Assembly (NCBI RefSeq): GCF_031877795.1 | Contig: NC_133934.1 | Coordinates: forward strand, 105,278,610 to 105,342,609 | Reading direction: 5' to 3' | Length of the DNA stretch: 64,000 bases | From: Strix aluco | Taxonomy: Eukaryota; Chordata; Aves; Strigiformes; Strigidae | Part shown: in pieces, positions 23,401-35,400 of the stretch | Numbering within the stretch: position 1 is the first letter of the stretch | How the letters are laid out: the number at the start of each line of letters is the position of its first letter | Notes under the pieces: model-generated | Database searches by the model: none | The model's input: the letters and a program-made list of their open reading frames with translations, nothing else | Told to the model about the DNA's origin: nothing | Position numbers and translations under genes: made by a program

Positions 23401-26400
23401 TTTTCTTAAAAGGTCCTCAAGCTTGTATTCAAACATTAAAAGAAACTGCTAAAATCCACATTTAGAGTGGTAAGGTCATGTACCAGTATCCAAAATCTGC
23501 AGACCTGGAAACTATAAAGGAGAGACAGCTGAATTGATATCCCCCACCCCCCAATGATTTTTCACTAGAAGACAGTGGAAAAACTTTTTCTAGCAAATAC
23601 AACAGGACCTTCTGACTTCAATGAACTGAAATCTGGATGTACAACCTTCACTGCCAAAGGTCTCTCCTGTTTGTGCTGTATGACTAGAGATTTACTCCTC
23701 CAAGCAATCTGAGGAAATTCATTCATTCTTATGCAACACAATACAGAGTCATCACTTAACTCCTTCATGCATTGGCAAGCTTGGTCTTGGGAGGCTGATT
23801 CCAGCACAAGAAGAACTATTCTGTAATATTTCAGTTGCAGGTGCCTTAAAATTTGCCAGACAACTGTTAACTTCTAGCAAGTACTGTACTGATGACAGAG
23901 CTGAATACAAATGCATGCTTTTTTTTAAATTTGCAATTATTTGGCAAATAAATAGGTGGGATAAACCTACCTCTGGTATTACTGGTGAAACCAATACACT
24001 CAGCGAGGCAACCTCCTCCACATTATATTTTTCAGCCTTCATCTGCTGGCAAAGTCTTACCAAACTGCCCTCCCCTCAGCCTTGGGGCACTTAACCCATC
24101 TTATTTACAACAGGAAGCACAATCATCTATCACCTAATCTTGCCAGCATGAGCTCACAGCAAAACAGCAAATGTTTCCAGTGTTCACATTCACATAACCA
24201 GCCACTTGGTGGAACCTGCACAGTGCACACAACTTTCAGGATAAGCCTCCTGGAATGCTCAGTTCTTAGTTATCCTCATTTCTGTGAGCAGTCTAACAAA
24301 ATCCTGTGTGACTTCTCAATAGAAGTTAGTAAGCTACAAGTATGTTTAGAACTCATACACAACAACCACCATTTTTTCAAACACAAAAATACCAGTATAA
24401 GGTACAACAGTGTGTCTAGCAACTGTGCAGCAGACTTTCAAACATCACTCCAGTAAAACACATTACAATTAGAAAGGCTGATGTGTTTTAAGTATTTCAA
24501 AGTCACATACTATGCCCATGCAATGTATTACCTACCATGAACAGCTAGGAGAGACAGTCTTGTGCACCTCCAGGCTAATAAGACAAGTGGATCTTCATTC
24601 CGGTTGTCGCTAAGATCTGGGAAGCCAGACATATCTATCACATCATTCATTAGTATAAAATGAGTGAGGAACTTGTCATACTGCCTGGATATGAGGTCAA
24701 CAACAGCCCCTGAAACACAAGTGATGTAGCTGTCAAAATGAATCCTCTCTAGGGGGATACTGGGCTTAAGAATCCTTAACATATCATCACTCTTGACATC
24801 AAAAGCCATTATATAGACCCGAAGATTAGTGCTGTTGCGAGTCAGCGCCTTCCAATTCTCATCTTCTGGCATACTGTCCAATGACTTGTGCATTATGGAA
24901 ACACTGTGGACCAGGAGGGACAGTCGATGCAAAGGCACATGGTTGCTGTCAGCCAGGACTCTTGCCATTTCAGCTGTAAAATCACAGAAATCCAAAGCGA
25001 GCGAACGCAGATTCACAAAGCGCTCCAATTCAACCGCAGTGATAAGAGTGGTATTACCAGGGATGTGGTTGTCCAATAAGCTCAGATGTTCCATGGTGTT
25101 GGCTATGGGGTTTGATAAGGAGGACAATGATGTGGGAGTTACTATTTGCAGCATAAACCCACAAGACAGCCATTTCAATTGCCTGCTATTGCCTAATATC
25201 TCTTCAAACAGTTGTTGTATTCTGCAAGTAAACAAAACAGACAATGATCCTATTAAACATGGTTTAGTCTTACCAACTGCATACCATTCCATTTTTTTTA
25301 ATTCGAGAATTATTCTTCTTTCATTTATGGCTGTATTTTGCAGAAAGGTGCTATATTATGGTTCTTGTGAACAACAAATGTTAGAACCTGACTCTGCGGA
25401 CCTCCCACAGCAATTTAATATTCACTGCATTTAAAAGGTTAAAATTGTAAAGTATCTTGAGAAAAATTACATACTTTGTCTTTCAAAAACAGTGGCACAC
25501 TATGAACCTTCATTTCATGTATTTCTCAGCACGTATTTAACACCCTCCCACATACATTTTAAGGTTATGCAAATAAGAAAACCTGTAATGCTTTTAAAAC
25601 ACAGTTCTTGTTTTTTAAAACAGCTTTTCATATTTGCTAACCTCTCCAGAACTGCAAATTCATTATGGAAAAAAAAAGTCATTTTCAATAAAAGGTTGCA
25701 GAAACCTGACCTTCAGCATAAGTTAGAATGATCTGAAACCACCTGCTTAACTTTGCCTCATTAAAGGGCAAAGTATAAACATACTAAAAGTATATAAAAG
25801 TATAAATTATAATAAAAGTATATAAAGTAGATCCTTTAAATAATTCTGAATGTACAGCTAACTGGATTTTCAAGTGTCAACAGGTTCAAGTTTTACCAAC
25901 ATAACTTGGACCTGGTAACATTTTAATCTCGGATTACCAGTGCCAGATCCTCATGCCATTTACTAGGCTGCATGATTATTACGCACTTATTCTGCTGCAT
26001 CCTGTCTCTCTCACCCCTTCATTTTTTTAATGAAGCAATGTTAAGTTAGCTATTTAATTCGAGAAGGCAACAGAAGTATTTTAAAATAAGATTTTTAATA
26101 CTAAATTCAAACAGTACAGTCAAACTCTACAAACTTTCTCCAAATAATTATTTTTCCAGTCTTCATCCCACAGCTGCTAAGGCCCCAAAGAGTCCTCCTG
26201 CCTAAATGACAAGTGTTCTTTGAGCATATACATTCTAGGGCACGTGTAGATGAGAGTTTGATCTCATACCCTGGTCAGTCAGAAGGAAAGATCAACATTT
26301 AAGGGAAGCAGTTAAGCCAGGCTATGACAGTTCCATGAAATGCCAAGAAGTAAGATGTAAACACCTCCAGTACAAAAGGAGCAGAAAACTTTGTGCCTCA

Positions 26401-29400
26401 AATCAGGTAATGTTTTGCACAGAATACTTTTTCCTTTATTGTTATGAGCATCGTGTATTTTATACATGTAAGCAGAACAGCCTTGCAAGTTACTATTCTC
26501 ATCCATGTGTCTCTAGCCGAGATAATGTCCAGACAAAATTAAAGGCTTATTTAGCCCGGTATCCTGACTGACAGCAGAGAAATACTAACACCTTAAGAAG
26601 TGCAACAGAACAAGGAAAGCACAGAGGGATATTTCTCAAATATCTCCTTAGTTTCCAAAAATTTGTAACTTGGACCTCCTGAGCCAGAGATGGCTTTCTG
26701 TATTTAGTAACCCTCAGGGACCTCACTTCTACAAATTTATCCAGGCTCCTCTTTGAGCCAAGTAAGCTCTTAGCAACTGTAACATCCAATAATAAAGAAC
26801 TCTGCAGTGCGATTCCCCCCCTCTTCTTGCTCGCTCTGAACCTGCTACCTACTACCTTCGATGACCCATAATCCTTCATTGTAAGAAAGTTAAAAGATCA
26901 ATCTTTATTCATGGTCTCCCTTTGCAAATCCTTATTCATCCTCTCCCTTGCCTGCACTTGCTTTTGTCCTTCTCCTAAGAGTGTACTGGGTTTGCAAGGC
27001 CTGACTTCTCTTTGCAAGTGGAAGAGTTGGTGTGGTTCTTGTATTTATCTATTATATACCTCAGAATAGTTCCCAAGGTTTTGCCTAGTACAGTCATCAA
27101 GTTTAAAGACTTCAGTTCTTCCAGATCTTCTCTGAATATTTTTTTTTTTTAAACTGAGGACTGGCAACTGCATCACAAATTAAACACAGTTTTAAACAAC
27201 AGGTCAAGAGTCACGGATAGTGTAGGTTTGCGCTTTTATTCCTACGTTCTTTTACAGTTCAGACGAGCCCTGTTTGATCCTGGCAGTGTTTGTTTCATAA
27301 CTATTCCTGCCAATGCTTAAACTGAAGGTAGATTCACTGCCAATCTCCCAAAGAAAAAGGTTCTACCACAGGAACCTATCTAATTTCTTCCAATGAACAA
27401 AGATTCTTCCCTCTCCCCTCTCATCATACACATCCACGAAAGGTGCTATAATGGTTGCAGCAAAGCTAGAATTTATTTTGTAATAGTCAAATTAGTCAAT
27501 CTTGATAGTGTTTGTAATATTTTACAGAACAATTGAAAAGATGACAAATCAATTTTGAGATACTCGGTAGAATACTACTATCTATTTACCTCACTGCACT
27601 AAAAATCTGTTTAAATTGTGCTTTCTAGTACAACTCAAACATCTAAGCTTGGAAGAGTACTGTTCTAGTACTCGCACAACTTCATGAAAAGAAATATGAT
27701 ATCGAACTCTGCAGCTGTAGGGTGGGTTTTCTCCCCTGTGGGAATTGTACTAAGTAACTTTTAACAAGAGACACAGCACTAAATCAGTATCTACACATCA
27801 ACTTTTCACTGCAAGCGCCAAAGTATTTATACAGGTATTCAGATTTGTGCTGATAGTCTACCAACCCACTGGGTCCTAAGAAAACTTTCCAGCCACCTTC
27901 GCCCGCTTCTTTACCGATTTAATAAAAAGAGATCAAACATGTAAATAGAGAATATTTAATAGTGATCACTTTTGGATTGTTTTTAATACCTGATTTATAT
28001 AATGCCAGACAGGAAGCACAATATAAACCACATGCCATTAGTTTAAATATATTTCAAATAAATTTTTCAAACACCCTAACAGGGCTCTTTCCTCCCCTGC
28101 AAATTCTTATGCACATCCTATTTTTCATAAACAGACTGCATCTAACTGGAGTTTGCAAAAACAGTTTGAACTGTCTTCTAGAAATTTAGATACATTAAGT
28201 GTATTCTTGTGAATTAACACCTACTTGATTATAAAATGAACTTTTACTTCAATTGCCTAGCATGTAGTACAATATTTATCCTAACTTACACATGGTTATC
28301 TTAAAGCTCGGTTATAAAGCTGAAGTTTAAACATAGTTTAGTAAGCATAACACAGAATATAAGCAGAGCTCAGCAACGTAACCTAGTGATGCCTCAACGA
28401 GTGTACTTAATCAGTCCGCTTTGCTCCCTCTGAGCAGCAATTATGGGATGTTCACCACCAACCTGAAACCTACCAGTGATCATACTGAAGCAAACTATAT
28501 AAAAAATAAAAATCTCAAAATAAATTACTTTCATAATTAATGCCTTAAATGGCACTTTCAGCCAGAGGACAGACCAAAGCCTGGTTAGACAGTCTGAGTT
28601 ACTGTTTAAGCCCAAAAACCAGTCCTGACCAGTACTGAAGCACATTGATGGCCCTGGACAGGAAACAAACATATTACTAAGGTCCACATGGAGCCCATTT
28701 GTTTAATTAAAGACTATCAATCATTATGTTTTGTTTAGTAACAGAGACTAAACTGGTTCTTTTGGAAACCAAACTATCTGAACCACACGGATCAATCATG
28801 GGAAGAAGATTTCAGAAAGCCAAAATTTTAGAACAACTACCCTTTGTTCAACTCAAGACAAATGTACTGCTTACCCTGAGCGTCCCAACAGTAATGAACT
28901 AAGTTGTAAAGAGAATTTTAGAAAGAACCAGGGACACATATGCTATACAGAAAAAGAACAAGCATTACAAACCCTGCAAAAGCACAATTTTGAAAACACC
29001 ATCGAAAGCCTCCTCTCCCTCAGAACAACCCTTAGTCTTAACCTGGGAAAGCATCCTAACGGTTCTGTGCTAGCTGAGATTTCACCCACAATCTGCTACA
29101 CCCAGCTCAACGCTACGGACTTAAGGAAGTGTCATGTTTTCTTCCCCAGCTGCTTTAATTGCAGAAGTTCCTGAAACAGCTACTAAGGTTTATCACCATA
29201 CGGGTTCCAAAAATTCTCAACTATCAATAATGCTGTCTCCAAAGGGTGCTCAATCTCTTTCAGTGTTAGTTATCAGTTAACTGATGCAAACCCTAAGTGC
29301 AAAAGACAAGACTAAGAAGCCATAAAGGTTTACTTCCTGAAGTAAATCTGCTGCTAGTGCTGATGAACTTGAGAACACCAAATAAAATACTGCCAGCTTT

Positions 29401-32400
29401 CCTTTAATTTAGAAAATGACTAGCAGGTCCCAAATACATTGTTTTATTCTGCAAAAAAACCCACCAAAAAAAATAACCAAACAAGAGGTTGCATTTATTT
29501 GCTCATTCCAAAATATGCAAAGGTCAGTATTAACCTCAAATTAGATAATGAGTTTTGAATGGTTTATGGCTCTGAAACGTGCATACTTAATTTTGTTATT
29601 TGTTTGAAGAAATGTTTAACCATACACTCAGCTTAGGTGGCTCTCTCCAAGCCCCCTGGCAAAGATTTGATTATATATTTATATTTTCACAACAAAGGAT
29701 ATGAAACAAAGGAGCTTTTATCAAACCAGCCTTTTACCTGCATACAGCAGTATAGTACATATAAATAGAATCCCAAATTGCTCTAAATTCTGCATGCTAA
29801 GGATAATGGATGACAAAAACACAGTATGTGACACACATCTATATTTCCACTGTTTTGCAAATTTAAGTCAGGACCAAACATTTAGCTCGATGGTTGTGTT
29901 CACATACATCTGATAATAAACCTAGACTAGTTCTAAAACCACTCTAAAAAATAACAGTAAAGATCTAGAATGGCTGTACTTACTCCACTCCCAAGCTACT
30001 GAGAGAAAGATGTTTAAACTGACACAAACTGAAACAATGGTATTCACCAGGTTTTATCTATATGGAAAGTTCTAGCAGAAGTGCTAAAATAGTTAACTTA
30101 GCATCACTCCCTCTGTGGTAATTCATTCCATAAATCAGTAGCTTTTTACACTGTATTAAACCTTTTCCAAAGAAGAATTTGCTATTCTGATTTATAAGCA
30201 TTCAAGGACTGTACCGTAATGTAATTATGGCAAGCTAAAATACACTTCCGAACTAAACAAGCCCGTTGTGAGATATGATCTTCCAGGAATTCTGCAAATA
30301 CATAACCTAGTTTTGAGATGCAACTTGAAGTAAGTTGTTTGTGTTTATGTTCTCTTTCAAGTTTACTTGCTACATGTCCTCAATTCTTGTGAAATACAAC
30401 AGATTACTTCCTTTTCTAATTTTCTCATGTTCAGCAATAGCAGAGGTGCTGGTAACACCCCCTATCCCTCCTCCCCTTTTATGCTATTAACATAATATTG
30501 TTTCTAGAACACAATGAAAAGAGGAAATAAAGGATTCTCACCCTGCTGAGAAGGGAAAAAAAAAAACCCACAAAAACAGACTACTTCATGTAAACAGTAG
30601 GAACAGAAATCATCTCAATTTAAAAATTTAGATTCTCATCCTATTAAAAAACTTAAAGCTTTCTCAGTCATGTATTTCAGGCATGAAAATCTGTGTTCTG
30701 GTATCTGTTATTACTTTAATGTATTTGACAATTTACAAATATAACTTACTGCTTAATTTTCTTGCCATCAGGGTCAACCTTGCCGAGGTATGTATTTGAT
30801 ATACTTCCATGTTGCTGCAGAATGCTTATATCCCCAAAGAGACTTAACTTCTGGAGATTCCTATGAAATGACAAAATAAAAAGGAATCTGTACACAAAAT
30901 TAAAACACTGTGAGGAATCATTCTGGGTAAGACAAACACAGGCAATAAGAACACATTATTACACGGAACATGCAGTCTATTTTGGGACACATCCTACTGT
31001 CCTGGAATACAGGCAGATCTGGAACTACAGCAAATGAGACTGAAGTATAAAGGGGAAGAGGACTACACAAACTGCCGAATCCAGCTGTAAAAGCAAATGC
31101 CAGTTTTCAGTCACCACAGGAGTATTTTCAGCAAGCCAGTGCCACAAAGAAAACTTTTAGCAGTGCTTCCATACCCTTTTTAATCCTTGGAACATGTGTG
31201 TCAAGTGTCACAGATGAAAATATCAAATACCTATTCCTTTTAACATTTAATGCCCAAGTAGAATGCAACCACAAACAACCCTGTCTGAGCACTTACATAT
31301 TGCAGCTGGGTTACAAATGGGAGCCCAAACCTGCCTCAATCGAGGCAACACAAACCTCAGGCAGGAAAAGCAAAAGCTCCCCACACCTTAAGCAGTGTTT
31401 AATTCCTGTTATATCAAAGTGGGGGAAGCTGTTCTGATATTTCTCGTCAGTGACCAGAAGAGGACTAGTGGTCCACCATGACATATTATTTTAATTTTTA
31501 GAAGAGATACCTAAAAGAATTGAAAGAACCACCTCTAAATTTATGCTGGACATGACTCAGTGTGCTAGACAGTCAGTTTTCCTTTCCCTAGTACAGTTTA
31601 TTTTTCTGACTTGCATCTTTTCTATTCCTAAAAAAGATCAAGCAAGAGATATGAAAATGACTGCAGACTTAGAGTAGCTGTGTGGCATTTACTTTTAAGA
31701 CTTATTTTCTTAACTGACTAAGTCTCAGGTCAACATTTATTTTACTTATACATGCTGATTTACTCTTAACATGCAAGGACGAGTCTGCACTTGATAATTA
31801 ACATGGCAGAAACCCCAGTTTCATGACAAATGGATACATGAGTTAAATTCATCTTAAACAGTAGATGCCAATTAACCTGTAGCTGACAATGAAGTGAGTT
31901 ACATAAATCCTTATTTCTGCTGGCTTACAAATCACATGCTAATATTTCAGATCAGCTTTGAGGAAAATACAATTACAATGCTCAAAGTGGAGGGAAGCTC
32001 TGGTGCCAGTTCACTACCTCCACAGTACGAGCTGATATTCTACCAAGGGGGGGAGGGGAGAGTATCAAGTAGTCAAGTTGTACATTTTCTTAAGTAAGTA
32101 TGAATCGCAGCCCATAACTGATATATACCACGAGTCATAATTACCTGTTTTGAAGTTCCTATATTCAATAACCTTACGCTAGTTTCCTGAAATCTATCCA
32201 CTGTTGCATCTGCTACTTTTCTTCTATAGGTGAACAACAACTTAATAGCAAGATCCACAAGCTTCTTATGGAGTCAGAAAAATACTGGAGCAAAATACCT
32301 AGATTTTACAGCTGTTTCAGAAATTATATCAATATTTAGTCTTTTAAATACAGGGCTACTGTACTGATGATGCATTAATATAAACTGAGCCTTGACCACA

Positions 32401-35400
32401 TGCTCAGTATTTTATAAATCTAACTAAGACTGATCAAACTGAAGAATAAGCTTGGCAGGGAAATCTGAAGACACTGGCACCATCAACCGAGAGTATTTTG
32501 AGCTCTTCTTTCCTCAAAAGCTGTAAGAGATAGTCTGGTATGACAGGGAAAGCAGCAGAAACCTCCACCTGGGAAGGCAGCATTCACAACCAATGCTATA
32601 ATTAAGCTTTTATCTTCTGATCTCAGTGACTTAATTCTGAGAGATAAAACACAAAATGCAATCTTCAGAACAATTTTTAATCACCTGCATATATTCATAT
32701 CACACACAGGTCTTGTTTTGTGCTACTCATACCCCCAGTGAATGCTACTGTAGGCAGGTATTAATTTTAGAGCCATCGAACTACAGGACACGTGAAACCC
32801 TGTTTACTAGTATCCCACACATTTTTACTACGTCTATTCAACTGCCATTTCATGCTCTACAGAGACGCACAGAAAAGTTCTCCGCCTCAAAACTTAAGCA
32901 ATGAAAACATCCAATTATTTTTTCCATTCACAACAGTTATTACCATCAACAACTCTGATCACAGTTCAACACAACATTAGATTTTTGCCGCTATTTGAAG
33001 TGTCATACAATCTCTGTGGCATTCAGCTTACATCTCATCTTTATTTCAGAGAGCTAGTAAAGTGATTGCTATTTAAATAAAATTGTTTAGAAGTTAATTG
33101 TCATCTTTTGCTAAAAGTCATAATGGCATCTTAATCCTACGTACTACCCATACACACAGCTGGGAAAAAACATGTCTTTTGGGGGATTTCTAAACCATTT
33201 CTTTTCCACTAGCTCAAAAAACATACTAAAAGCAGTAAGATCCTTACTAGGCTCCATCTTCAGTTTTGGTCAGTCTTTTTGAACACTCAATGAAAAAAGA
33301 ACAAAATGGCCTTGCTTACATTCAACATGAACAAAGTGGTAAGGCACATATTGTAGTATTATAACAGTTTCTGCCAGTTTCAGCTGCCTTCTCAGACCAA
33401 CAGAAGAGAGTCATTAGAAAACCTCAAATACAGATGCAGTCTACTGTTTTGAGCGATTCACCAGTTTTTGGCAACTCCAAGACAAATACCATACTTCCCC
33501 AAGTGTCATGGTTTAACCCCACCTGGCAACTAAGCACCACACAGCTGCTCGCTCATACTAAACCCAAAACACAGCACTGTACCAGCTACTAGGAAGAAAA
33601 TTAACCAGGACAATCAAGATATCACAGTTTTACTATAATCTGCATCTCTGTTTCCACAGCAAAGATCAAACAAGTCACAGAAATTAACATATTGCAGAGG
33701 AAGGGGGGGGGGGGGGGCAGGGAAATCACTACTTTCCTATCTTCCTCTGTAAGCAACTAGAGGAGAGACCATTCTTTTCGATTTCAGAGTTACATAAAAG
33801 AACACAGACTTCTCCTACTGAATGATCAGCAGTTGCTTATTAGCTGCTATATGCACTGATATGACTCACAGAAAGTTTGTTGCCCTCCCACATGCCTTCC
33901 AGAACTTAGTTTTGAAAGATCAATTTGAGAAGACACAGATTATTAGGATCTCGTAAGAGCCACTAAGAAACAACTCGTCCCTCCCAATACTGCTACAGAA
34001 CATCATGCCCACTCTCTCCCTCCCCCCCTTTTTTTAATAGGAAGTAGAACATCAACTGTTTAAACAATAACACACTTTGTTATTTTGCTTCATTTACTGT
34101 CATAAACATAATAGTTCATGGAAAAGTTACAGATCACTATAAATGCTACTTTAGTACATTTTACTTAAATAAATTATAGATTTTTAGAGCTCATCATGGT
34201 CCCAGCACTATTAAAGCAATATTCTGGGAGTAATATGCTGCCGCCCACAAAATAAAGTTTATGACAATTTGAGCTCTACCTCAAATAGGAGACTAACCTA
34301 GAACATACCTTCTTGGATGATAACTGCCTGCCCGCAGTAATACTTGTCAGAATATTATCAGTTGTTGTTAAACAAAGTTGTGGACAAGTAATTATTTCCT
34401 TAATTTCACCAGAATTAGCAGACGTCTCTCCAAAATACTTTTTCAGAGACTTAACTTGCAGATTTGCTTAGAAATTAACAATTTTATGTTGTACAGAAAA
34501 TGCTTTTATTAGCAAAAATACACAACATTCTCCTCTACAGAAGAGAGCATATAGAAATTGCATTACTTCTAGTTATTACTTTTCTTAGGTCCTGCGGTAT
34601 TTTAAATCCTCGAGAATTCTAGAGACATCTAAAGTACTGGGTTTTTTTCCTGCAAGAAGGGGGGTTGCTACTGTATTGTTTAATAATAGATTTAAAAGCC
34701 TACAACAAGATTACACAGTTAAGAAACAGCATACCATTTCACAAAAGTAGAGTTCTTCCTCTCCAGTTCTGAAGTATAAGATGGAAGTTCTTTGAACTTC
34801 TCTGCCAAAAAGCTATCATAAGGGCTGACAGCCGTTATGAAAGAACCATCCTGTTTTAAACTTATTTCCAAAAGGAATGCATTTACAGTGATCCAGCCAC
34901 TGGAGAAGTTAAAAACACTGCTGTTTCCATTATTTTGGAAATTACAATAGTTATCCCATGTACAATGACATACAGCTAACACAAGAAGGAATTATTAACT
35001 ACCCATAAGTTACAGATGAATAAACAGAAGCAGAGCAATAAAGTGACTGGACTGCAGTCGTTCCTTAGACAAAGCTAAGCATCAGGCAGGTGACACCACC
35101 TCTGGTTTAGACATGCGGCCACAGTAAGAACTAAGCAGCAATTTTGCATATGTGAATGCTCCTTCCCACCTCGTTTCAATCTCAAAACTCTTCCTAAAGA
35201 GCTAAAAACCAGTGTTCTACATGCAAACTAATCAGTTACTGGTAGTTACCTTGCAAGAAGAAAAATAAATCAAAATAAACTAAAAACCTTGTCTGTGCAA
35301 GGGAAAAAAAAGGAGTCTATTCAGAAAGAAAATCTGAATAAAATGTCAAGTGTTTAATGTAAATCTCCCCCTCCCCCAATTTTTTAAATGCTCATTAAAA

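Noticed and set aside
24829-25434. 201-codon plus-strand frame opposite FBXO33 exon 3
   Set aside because: It is the antisense shadow of a strongly conserved coding exon, and its tail is intron sequence.
26547-26879. 110-codon minus-strand frame
   Set aside because: It lies in the CR1-like fragment and does not resemble the CR1 proteins; an incidental frame.
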